From Sideroxydans sp. (GTDB taxonomy: Bacteria > Pseudomonadota > Gammaproteobacteria > Burkholderiales > Gallionellaceae): a stretch of 64,000 nt of DNA. The DNA lies in assembly GCA_028687425.1 (NCBI GenBank), contig JAQUAD010000008.1:1-64000 (forward strand), read 5' to 3'. Both the position numbers and the translations under genes were made by a program. The notes below the pieces were generated by a model that saw only the letters and a program-made list of their open reading frames with translations, had not been told where the DNA came from and made no database searches. Below are positions 40,714-48,584 of the stretch, in pieces (the first letter of the stretch is position 1; every line of letters starts with the position of its first letter).

Positions 40714-41764
40714 CCGGCACGCGCGGCGCCAGTGCGCACAGCAATTCGTAGCTGATGGTACCGGCGGCGCGCGCCACATCGTCTATCGGCATGCCCTCGC
40801 CCCACAGCACCACGCGACTGCCCACGCGCGCTTCCGGCAAATCGCTCAGATCGACACTGAGCATATCCATCGACACCCGCCCCACGGTATGCGTGCGTTT
40901 GCCATCCACCAGCACCGGCGTGCCGCTCGCGGCATGGCGCGGATAGCCATCGGCATAGCCGCAAGCCACGGTACCGATGCGCATGGCCTGCCCGGCACGG
41001 AAGGTCGCCCCATAACCGACCGCATCGCCCGCCTTGATCTCGCGCACCGAGATCAGCTCGCTGGACAGCGTCATCACTGGCTGCAAACCCAGCGCTTCCG
41101 CACTGACATCGGCGAACGGCGAACTGCCGTAGAGCATGATGCCGGGCCGCACCCAGTCACCGTGCGAAGCGGGGTGATGCAGGATGGCGGCAGAGTTCGC
41201 CAGCGAGCGCGGCAAACGATGATTGGCAGTGAGCTGCTCGAACAGCGAGAGCTGCGTGGCGACACCGGGCGCTTCGTCCGCCAGCGCGAAATGCGTCATC
41301 AGCGTCACCTCGCGCACTGCGCGATGCGACTTCAGTCTTTCCATCACGGCGGGGAATTCCTGCGCGGCGAAGCCGAGCCGGTTCATGCCGCTGTTGATCT
41401 TGAGCCACACCGCCAACCCGTTACGGCGCGGGTAGGCTTCCAGCCATTCGATCTGCTGCTGGCTGTGGATCACGGTCGTCAGTTCATATTCGGCCAGCAA
41501 TGGCAGTTCGTCACGCGAAAAGAAGCCCTCCAGCAACAGGATGGGCTGACGAAAACCGGCCTCGCGCAGCGCCACCGCATCGCGCACATCCAGCAAGGCA
41601 AAGCCATCCGCATCGCTCAACGCCTCCGCCGCCTGTAGCAGACCATGACCGTAGGCATTGGCCTTGACCACCGCCATCACGCGTGCCGATGAAGCACGGC
41701 GTACCACGCGCAAGTTGTTGCGCAATGCGGAAAGTTCGATATGGGCCTGGATGGGGCGCGACAT
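40703..41764 (-). CDS. alr: Alanine racemase
   Basis: PLP enzyme making D-alanine for peptidoglycan. The 353-residue product starts MSRPIQAHIELSALRNNLR, has the PLP Lys in AVVKANAYGHGL, and the catalytic Tyr in VGYGATFRAG. The start was placed at 41764 because further upstream sequence lacks family similarity. Convergent with selU with an 11-nt overlap. Confidence 0.94.
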   Translation of the reverse strand: MSRPIQAHIELSALRNNLRVVRRASSARVMAVVKANAYGHGLLQAAEALSDADGFALLDVRDAVALREAGFRQPILLLEGFFSRDELPLLAEYELTTVIHSQQQIEWLEAYPRRNGLAVWLKINSGMNRLGFAAQEFPAVMERLKSHRAVREVTLMTHFALADEAPGVATQLSLFEQLTANHRLPRSLANSAAILHHPASHGDWVRPGIMLYGSSPFADVSAEALGLQPVMTLSSELISVREIKAGDAVGYGATFRAGQAMRIGTVACGYADGYPRHAASGTPVLVDGKRTHTVGRVSMDMLSVDLSDLPEARVGSRVVLWGEGMPIDDVARAAGTISYELLCALAPRVPVRR

Positions 41765-41910
41765 GGATGCTCTGCAGGAAAAATCTTGCCGCGCATGATA
41801 GCAGGCCTCACTTTCCATTCGCCCCGAAAAGTGCCGCAAATATTCAGAATTTAACAATCCCGCAAGATGTTTCATGTTATAAAACCGCGTCATTTCAACT
41901 TGTACCTATC

Positions 41911-43137
41911 GTGAATCGCGGCTTCTACACCATCCTCGCAGCGCAGTTCTTCAGTGCGCTTGCCGACAATGCCCTGTTGTTCGCCGCCATCGCCCTGCTG
42001 AAAGAACTGGCTTCTCCCAACTGGCACACGCCGGTACTGCAGCAGTTCTTCATCTTCTCCTACATATTGCTCGCGCCCTTCGTCGGCGCCTTTGCCGACT
42101 CGCTGCCCAAAGGGCGCGTGATGTTCATCAGCAACCTGATCAAGCTCGCCGGCTGCATCGCCATGCTGTTCGGCATGCACCCGCTGCTCGCTTATGGACT
42201 GGTGGGACTGGGCGCGGCAACCTATTCGCCCGCCAAGTACGGCATCCTCACCGAGTACCTGCCGCCCAGCCAACTGGTGAAAGCGAACAGCTGGATGGAA
42301 GGCCTCACCGTCGCCGCCATCGTGCTGGGGGCCGTGATCGGCGGCGTGCTCATCTCGCCCAACCTGTTCGGCCCCATGGTCGAGTCATTGCATATCCCGC
42401 TGCTGGGCAGCGTACCCAAATTCGCCATCGCCATCATCGTGCTGCTCTATATCGTTGCGGCCGTGTTCAACCTGTACATCCCGCGCGTCCCCATCGAACA
42501 CAAACCGCTGAGCCGCGACCCGATCACCCTCATGCAGGATTTCTGGCACTGCTTCAAGCTGCTGTGGAAAGACCCGCTGGGCCAGGTCTCGCTGGCGGTG
42601 ACCACGCTGTTCTGGGGTGCGGGCGCGACGCTGCGCCTGCTGCTGATCGGCTGGGCGGCAGTGGCGCTGAACTACGACATCGGCCAGGCCGCACAACTGA
42701 CCGCGTGGTTCGCCATCGGCATCGCCATCGGTTCGGTGCTGGCCGCGCGCTACATCAAGCTGGAACATTCGGTGAACGTGTTGCCGGTCGGCATCGCCAT
42801 GGGGCTGACCGTGCTGCTGATGATCCCCATCAGCAGCAGCGTGCTGGCCGTACTGCTGCTGATCGCGATGGGCGCGATGGGCGGCTTCTTCGTGGTGCCG
42901 ATGAATGCGCTGTTGCAGCATCGCGGCCACCTGCTGATGGGTGCGGGACGCTCCATCGCGGTACAGAACTTCAACGAGAACATCAGCATCTTCGCCATGC
43001 TCGGCCTGTACGCCGTGATGGAAAAGCTGGAACTGCACATCTTCATCATTCTGGTGGTGTTCGCACTCATCCTGTCCGGCGTGATGAGCCTGCTCTACAA
43101 GAAACACAGCCACGACCAGGACAGCGGCGCGATGTGA
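41911..43137 (+). CDS. lplT: Lysophospholipid transporter LplT-like (MFS)
   Basis: A 408-residue inner-membrane protein with about twelve membrane segments. The N-terminus NRGFYTILAAQFFSALADNALLFAAIALL is characteristic of LplT, which flips 2-lysophosphatidylethanolamine into the cell for reacylation. No aas acyltransferase adjoins, so its partner lies elsewhere. The GTG at 41911 is the likely start; longer in-frame readings overlap alr. Convergent with ggt. Confidence 0.85.
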   Translation: MNRGFYTILAAQFFSALADNALLFAAIALLKELASPNWHTPVLQQFFIFSYILLAPFVGAFADSLPKGRVMFISNLIKLAGCIAMLFGMHPLLAYGLVGLGAATYSPAKYGILTEYLPPSQLVKANSWMEGLTVAAIVLGAVIGGVLISPNLFGPMVESLHIPLLGSVPKFAIAIIVLLYIVAAVFNLYIPRVPIEHKPLSRDPITLMQDFWHCFKLLWKDPLGQVSLAVTTLFWGAGATLRLLLIGWAAVALNYDIGQAAQLTAWFAIGIAIGSVLAARYIKLEHSVNVLPVGIAMGLTVLLMIPISSSVLAVLLLIAMGAMGGFFVVPMNALLQHRGHLLMGAGRSIAVQNFNENISIFAMLGLYAVMEKLELHIFIILVVFALILSGVMSLLYKKHSHDQDSGAM

Positions 43138-43138
43138 C

Positions 43139-43160
43139 GCGATAGCCGTCCGGCTATCGC
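43139..43160. terminator. Hairpin between convergent lplT and ggt
   Basis: gcgatagcc (43139-43147) and ggctatcgc (43152-43160) form a perfect 9-bp stem with a 4-nt loop. It fills nearly all of the 23-nt gap between the two stop codons and can serve transcripts from both sides. No strong U-run follows on either strand. Confidence 0.55.
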
Positions 43161-44882
43161 TCAGTAACCCAGCGCAAGACCCGTGTTGTGGCGCGGATCG
43201 TTGGCACCGTAGTAACGATTGTTCCCCACCGCTTCCCCGCCCAGTTTCGGCGCGCCGATCAGGATCGCCGTCACATGGTTGGCATAACCGGTTTCGCGGA
43301 AGTTCTGTCCCCATGATTCGAGCACTGCGCGCGTGTCCGGACTGAGCGCAAAGCGCTCGACGAAAGTGGTATCGGGCAACCACTGCTGATGGAAGCGCGG
43401 CGCATCCACCGCCTCCTGGATATCCATACCGTAGTCGATCACGTTGATGATGGTCAGCATCACTGCCGTGATGATGCGGCTGCCGCCCGGCGTGCCCACC
43501 ACCATCAGCGGCTTGCCGTCTTTGGTGACGATGGTCGGGCTCATCGAACTCAGCGGACGCTTGCCCGGTGCGATCACGTTCGCTTCGCCCTGTACCAGAC
43601 CGTAGCTGTTCGGCACGCCGACCTTGACCGTGAAATCGTCCATCTCGTTGTTGAGCAGCACCCCCGTCCCGGCCGCGGTGACCTTGGCACCAAATGCGCC
43701 GTTCAATGTGTAGGTGACCGACACCGCATTACCCCAACGATCCACGATGGAGTAATGCGTGGTGTTGTCGCCTTCATGCGGCGCGACACCGGGTTTGATC
43801 TGCATGGAGATGCCCGCCTTGTCCTTGGCGATCTTCTCTCTGATCTGTGCGGCATACTGCTTGTCGAGCAAACGCGGCAGCGGGTTGTGCACGAAATCGG
43901 GATCGCCCAGATAACTGTTGCGATCCACATAGGCATGGCGCATCGCCTCGATCTGGTATTGCACGGCCTGCGCCGAATGGAAACCCAGCTCTCCCAGCGG
44001 GTACGCTTCCAGGATGTTCAGCATCTCGCACATCGTCACGCCACCCGAACTCGGCGGCGGCGCGGAGATGATGCCGTAACCGCGATAGCTGCATTCGACG
44101 GGTGCGAGTTCGCGCGTCCGGTACTGGTCGAGGTCGGCTTGCGCGATGATGCCGCCGTTCCCCTGACTGCTCGCCACCAGTGCCCTGGCGACCGGTCCCT
44201 GATAGAAACCTGCACTGCCGTGCTGGTCGATGTAGCGCAAGGTGCGCGCCAGATCTTTCTGCACCAGCCGCTGACCGACACGATAGGGCTGACCGCGCTG
44301 CAGGAAGATCGCGGCGGACGGCGCATCTTTGCTGAACGCCTGTGTCGCCATGCCCAACATAGCCACATCGCTCTGTCCCAGCACGAAACCACGCTGCGCC
44401 AGCTTGATCGCAGGCGACAACACCTTGCCGCGCGGCAACGTGCCGTATTTCTCCAGCGCGTATTGCATGCCGGCCACCGTGCCGGGCACACCAACCGCCA
44501 GATGCCCGTCCGTGCTCGCGCCCGGCACCACATCGCCGTTGCGGTCCAGATACATGTCCGCGCTCGCCGCCAGCGGCGCTTTCTCGCGGAAATCGAGGAA
44601 GGTCTTGCGGCCATCGGCCAGCATGATGGTCATGAAGCCGCCGCCGCCCAGATTGCCCGCCACCGGATACACCACCGCCAGTGCATAGCCCACCGCCACG
44701 CTTGCATCCACCGCATTGCCGCCCGCCTGCAACACCTCGACCCCGACCTGCGTGGCCAGATGATGCGCCGTCACTACCATGCCATGCTCCGCCGCGACCG
44801 GCGCCGGCGAAGCCGCCCAGACACTGCCCTGCAGAATGAGTAACGCGGCCAGCAACGATCTGGCGAGTAGATTGAATCTCAT
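43161..44882 (-). CDS. ggt: Gamma-glutamyltransferase
   Basis: Periplasmic enzyme that cleaves gamma-glutamyl bonds, mainly glutathione. The 573-residue product has a signal peptide (about 1-24, ending VWA-AS), the large-subunit motif AVGYALAVVYPVAGNLGGGG, and the self-cleaving nucleophile Thr in GDNTTHYSIVDRWGN that begins the small subunit, with the PLSSMSPTIV loop. Complete length. Convergent with lplT. Confidence 0.95.
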   Translation of the reverse strand: MRFNLLARSLLAALLILQGSVWAASPAPVAAEHGMVVTAHHLATQVGVEVLQAGGNAVDASVAVGYALAVVYPVAGNLGGGGFMTIMLADGRKTFLDFREKAPLAASADMYLDRNGDVVPGASTDGHLAVGVPGTVAGMQYALEKYGTLPRGKVLSPAIKLAQRGFVLGQSDVAMLGMATQAFSKDAPSAAIFLQRGQPYRVGQRLVQKDLARTLRYIDQHGSAGFYQGPVARALVASSQGNGGIIAQADLDQYRTRELAPVECSYRGYGIISAPPPSSGGVTMCEMLNILEAYPLGELGFHSAQAVQYQIEAMRHAYVDRNSYLGDPDFVHNPLPRLLDKQYAAQIREKIAKDKAGISMQIKPGVAPHEGDNTTHYSIVDRWGNAVSVTYTLNGAFGAKVTAAGTGVLLNNEMDDFTVKVGVPNSYGLVQGEANVIAPGKRPLSSMSPTIVTKDGKPLMVVGTPGGSRIITAVMLTIINVIDYGMDIQEAVDAPRFHQQWLPDTTFVERFALSPDTRAVLESWGQNFRETGYANHVTAILIGAPKLGGEAVGNNRYYGANDPRHNTGLALGY

Positions 44883-44961
44883 GACTGTGCTCCTGAATGT
44901 CTTATCGATTGCAGCGGATCAGGATGTGATCGAAAAAATGAAACCGGACAGTAAACACGCA

Positions 44962-46221
44962 TCACTTGCCGCAATAGAACTTCCAGATATTCTTGCCGCC
45001 GTGCTTGGCGATGTACATCGCCTCGTCGGCATGTTTCACCAGCGCTCTGGCGTCCTGGGTATCGTCGGGGAACAAGGCGATGCCCACACTCGCCCCCACC
45101 TTCGCAAGCTGGCCATTCAGGTCCAAAGGTTCAGCCAGTGAATTGATGACTTTTTCGGCCAGTTGTCCTGCCTTCTCCGCGCTGCCGATATTCTCCAGCA
45201 GCATGATGAATTCGTCGCCGCCCAATCTGGCCAGCGTATCCGACTCGCGTATCGATTTCTTGAAACGTATCGAGACGCCTTTCAACAACTGATCGCCCGC
45301 TTCATGCCCCAGCGTATCGTTGACCTGCTTGAATCCGTCCAGGTCGATGAACAGCACCGCCAGCACGCTCTTGTTCCGTTTTGCCAGGCAGACCGAGTGA
45401 TCGAGGATGGTCAGGAATGACGCACGATTGGGCAGATTGGTCAGGAAATCGAAATGCGCCAGATGGGCGATGCGCTCTTCCGTTTCCTTGCGTTCGGTGA
45501 TGTCGCGCACGATACCGATGAAATAGCGCTGCCCGCCCAGCGTCATCTCGGATGCGGAAAGCTCCATCGGGAATGTCTTGCCGTTCTTGCGCACCGCCAC
45601 CACTTCGCGACCGCGCACGCCAAGGATGCGCGTCTCGCTCCCATGCACGTAACGATGCAGATAACCGTCATGCGCACTGCGATCCGGCTCGGACATCAGC
45701 ATTTTCACGTTCTGCCCGCTGACTTCCTGCGCCGAATATCCGAAGATGCGTTCCGCCGCCGGATTGAAGCCCTGGATCGATCCCGCCTCATCGATGGTGA
45801 TGATGCCATCCATCACGTTGCGGATGATGGCCTGCAACTCGTCCTGACTCTTTTCCAGTTCCTCTTTGACCTTCTTGAGATTGGTCACCATCTGCCAGAA
45901 AAGTTTGACCTCCCCGCCGCCCGTCACGCGGTGGTCTCCGAACACTTCATATGCCTGGTCGGCGACCGATTCGTCGTGCGACAAGTTGTAGATGATGCAG
46001 TCGGTATATGCCTTGCAGGCTTGCAGAGCAACGACGGTATTGGTGTAAGTAGGGATCCCGTACTTGCGGGCCAATGCGAATCCGGGCGCATCCGGGTTGG
46101 TATCCGTGATGGCGACCACGCTGGCCAGATTGTCTTCCATGAACATTTCGAGCAATGCCGAACCGCCGCGCCCGGCACCTATGATCAACACCGGTTGTCC
46201 TGAAACGAGTCGTGATGCCAT
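44962..46221 (-). CDS. Rossmann-PAS-GGDEF diguanylate cyclase
   Basis: A 419-residue protein with an unusual input domain. Residues about 10-125 look like a dinucleotide-binding Rossmann fold (VLIIGAGRGGSALLEMF, AITDTNPDAPGFALARKYGI), followed by a coiled coil, PAS (about 135-250; TIDEAGSIQGFNPAAERIFGY) and GGDEF (260-419). The cyclase site is intact (FIDLDGFKQVNDT, GGDEF, RESD). ATG at 46221 is chosen because ggagg lies 6 nt upstream; the ATG at 46227 abuts ggagg. It may couple NAD(H) or another nucleotide to c-di-GMP synthesis, which is inference. Confidence 0.85.
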   Translation of the reverse strand: MASRLVSGQPVLIIGAGRGGSALLEMFMEDNLASVVAITDTNPDAPGFALARKYGIPTYTNTVVALQACKAYTDCIIYNLSHDESVADQAYEVFGDHRVTGGGEVKLFWQMVTNLKKVKEELEKSQDELQAIIRNVMDGIITIDEAGSIQGFNPAAERIFGYSAQEVSGQNVKMLMSEPDRSAHDGYLHRYVHGSETRILGVRGREVVAVRKNGKTFPMELSASEMTLGGQRYFIGIVRDITERKETEERIAHLAHFDFLTNLPNRASFLTILDHSVCLAKRNKSVLAVLFIDLDGFKQVNDTLGHEAGDQLLKGVSIRFKKSIRESDTLARLGGDEFIMLLENIGSAEKAGQLAEKVINSLAEPLDLNGQLAKVGASVGIALFPDDTQDARALVKHADEAMYIAKHGGKNIWKFYCGK

Positions 46222-46415
46222 ACACATCCTCCATGATCCTGGATCAAGTCCTGCGCAATCCGGAATATGGACCGCGCGACAAATAGGCTGAATCCTACCT
46301 TAGTCGCCCCTGAAAAATGAAATAAATGCCGCGGACTGCGCGAACATTCCGTTCCTGCATGGCCTGCGAGCGGATTTCTGATTATCATGACCGCGTCTGC
46401 CCCAAGGAGAACATC

Positions 46416-46610
46416 ATGCGCTCATATATCGCCGTTATCCTTAGTGTCACCCTGCTACTGTCTGCCTGCGAGCGCAGCGATACGCAACCGCCCCCACCGA
46501 AGCTGTTCGAAGCGCAACGCGATGCGCTGGACAAGGCGAAACAGGCCGGCGCCATGCAACAGGACGCGGCCGAGCAGCAACGCAAGGCGATAGAGCAGCA
46601 GACACAGTGA
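46416..46610 (+). CDS. Small lipoprotein of unknown function
   Basis: A 64-residue protein: signal with lipobox LSAC (Cys18), then a Pro-rich spacer (TQPPPPKLFEAQRDALDKAK) and an Ala/Gln-rich amphipathic helix. The ribosome site aaggagaacatc supports the start at 46416. It lies 13 nt before the 2Fe-2S reductase gene and may be read with it. Confidence 0.72.
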   Translation: MRSYIAVILSVTLLLSACERSDTQPPPPKLFEAQRDALDKAKQAGAMQQDAAEQQRKAIEQQTQ

Positions 46611-46623
46611 TCCGGCTGGCATC

Positions 46624-48096
46624 ATGACCGACTCGCTCAGCCTGACCCGCGCCGCAAGATTGATCGGCGTGACGCGCGCCGAACTGCAACGCAAGATCCA
46701 GCATGGCGAGATGATCGCGCACGATGGCATGGTGACCGTCGGCAACCTGCTCGCCTGCTACCCCGCGGCGCAACTGGAAGACACCGCCGAAACACAGCGC
46801 ATCGCACAGATCAAGGAACGCGCCTTCGGCAAACGCGTGTTCGAACGCGCCCTGCCGGAACCAGAGGTGCTGGCTGCGCGCATCACCGGGCTGGGCAAGC
46901 AACTGGCGAACAGTCAGGCGCAGGTGAATCGTTTCAAGGATTTGCTCGGCCGACTATGGGACAAACTGGACAACACACCGGATATATCGATGACAGAATT
47001 AAAGCAATGGCTGGCACAGGAAGTCGAATCAGCGACTGAACCCGGCTTCATCAATCCGCTGGCGGTGAAGGACAACCTGCTGCGCGTGATGAGTGCCCAG
47101 GTAACGATACTGCCCAGCAAACACGACTTCATGGTCGAAGGCCATGACTCGCTGCTGGAAGCCGCCATGCGTGCCGGCATCCCACTCAACTACGGCTGCA
47201 GCGGCGGCAACTGCGGACTGTGCAAGGCGAAGGTGATCTCCGGCGAAGTGCGCAAGACGCGCAACCACGACTACATCATCAGCGAGGCCGACAAGCAGGC
47301 AGGCTATGTCCTGCTGTGCAGCAACACCGCCGTCAGCGATGTGGTGATCGAAGCGCCGGTGGCGGATAGCGTGCAGGACATCCCCTTCCAGCAGATCGAA
47401 GCCCATGTCAAAGCGGCCGGTCACATCAACGACGATGTCCTGCTGCTGCATCTGCAGACGCCGCGTACCAAGCGGCTGCGCTTCCTCGCGGGACAGAATG
47501 TCACCCTGCGCCTGGCCGGATCGTTCAGCGCCGTGCTGCCCATCGCCAGCTGCCCCTGCGACGACCGCAACCTGCTGTTCCATCTGCAGCGCCAACCCGG
47601 CAACCTGTTCTCGGACTACGCTTTCGACAAACTCAAGACGCATGAAACGGTGGAAGTCGAAGGCCCGCAGGGAGAATTCATCCTGCACGAGAAATCCCCT
47701 CGTCCGCAGTATTTCTTCGCGTTCGATTGTGGCTTCGCCCCGATCAAGAGCCTGATCGAACACGCCATGTCGCTGGAAGTGGAGAACATCCGCCTGCACT
47801 GGATCGGTTCCGACAAACAGCATATCTATCTGCCCAACATCGCCCACGCCTGGGACGATGCGCTGGACAACTTCAGCTATCACGAGCATATCGCCGGCTT
47901 CGACCTGCGCACTCTGAGCGGCAAACGCGAGCAGGCCTTGCACGATCTCCTGCACGACATCCAGATCGCGGACGCGGACATGTTGCTGGGCGACATCTAC
48001 ATCGCCGGCCCGCAGGATGCGGTGGACACGGCGGAAAGTTTCTTCGCGGAATTTGGCTTACCCAAGACCCGCGTCTCCGTGTCTCGCGTAAAATGA
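46624..48096 (+). CDS. 2Fe-2S ferredoxin-FAD/NAD(P) reductase with an extra N-terminal domain
   Basis: A 490-residue electron-transfer protein. An N-terminal helical domain (1-140), whose start looks like a MerR-type helix-turn-helix (LTRAARLIGVTRAELQRKIQ), precedes a plant-type 2Fe-2S domain with Cys192, Cys197, Cys200 (GCSGGNCGLCKA) and Cys232, and a ferredoxin-NADP reductase-like flavin and nucleotide domain (about 255-490). It should pass electrons from NAD(P)H through FAD to the iron-sulfur centre. Substrate and the role of the N-terminal domain are unknown. Confidence 0.82.
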   Translation: MTDSLSLTRAARLIGVTRAELQRKIQHGEMIAHDGMVTVGNLLACYPAAQLEDTAETQRIAQIKERAFGKRVFERALPEPEVLAARITGLGKQLANSQAQVNRFKDLLGRLWDKLDNTPDISMTELKQWLAQEVESATEPGFINPLAVKDNLLRVMSAQVTILPSKHDFMVEGHDSLLEAAMRAGIPLNYGCSGGNCGLCKAKVISGEVRKTRNHDYIISEADKQAGYVLLCSNTAVSDVVIEAPVADSVQDIPFQQIEAHVKAAGHINDDVLLLHLQTPRTKRLRFLAGQNVTLRLAGSFSAVLPIASCPCDDRNLLFHLQRQPGNLFSDYAFDKLKTHETVEVEGPQGEFILHEKSPRPQYFFAFDCGFAPIKSLIEHAMSLEVENIRLHWIGSDKQHIYLPNIAHAWDDALDNFSYHEHIAGFDLRTLSGKREQALHDLLHDIQIADADMLLGDIYIAGPQDAVDTAESFFAEFGLPKTRVSVSRVK

Positions 48097-48142
48097 CGGC
48101 TGCGCGCGCGACCGCGCGCCCACAATAATTCTGGAGGTTTCA

Positions 48143-48562
48143 ATGGGTCTGGTTTCATGGCTGGTGTACGGCGTGCTGTGCATGCTCGCGGAGTTTCTCT
48201 ACGGCTCCATGTATCTGTTCGCGATCGGACTGGCATTCGCCTATCCCGCGCTCGCCGAATACAACGGTGCCAACATGAGCATGCAACTGGTAGCACTCGG
48301 CGCCGGTGCCATCGCCCATTCGCTGGTCGTGTTCTTCATCCGCAAAAGCCGTAAAGGCACAAGCGCCAAACCTGCCCGCCCGGAAGTCGGCGAACGCGTG
48401 GATGTGATCGAATGGCTGGACGAATGCAGCGCGCGCGTGACCTGCAAAGGCCGCGAATGGCAGGCGGACAAATTCGACAGCCGCATGCCCGACGCCATGC
48501 ACGGCACCATCCACTCCGTGCAAGGCAGCCGCCTCGTCATCACCACCGAACAAGCCGGCTGA
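48143..48562 (+). CDS. NfeD-like membrane protein
   Basis: A 139-residue protein with N-terminal membrane segments (about 5-35 and 45-65) and a C-terminal OB-fold domain (about 80-135; VGERVDVIEWLDECSARVTCKGREWQADK), the layout of short NfeD/YbbK proteins linked to SPFH proteins at membrane microdomains. No SPFH gene adjoins. The start follows ggaggtttca. A short GC-rich hairpin overlaps its stop region at 48553-48569. Confidence 0.75.
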   Translation: MGLVSWLVYGVLCMLAEFLYGSMYLFAIGLAFAYPALAEYNGANMSMQLVALGAGAIAHSLVVFFIRKSRKGTSAKPARPEVGERVDVIEWLDECSARVTCKGREWQADKFDSRMPDAMHGTIHSVQGSRLVITTEQAG

Positions 48563-48584
48563 GCCGGCTCCCACCCCGTTCTTG

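Noticed and set aside
48553-48569. agccggct repeated twice over the NfeD-like stop
   Set aside because: Self-complementary 8-mer pair could make a short hairpin, but there is no U-run and it overlaps coding sequence.
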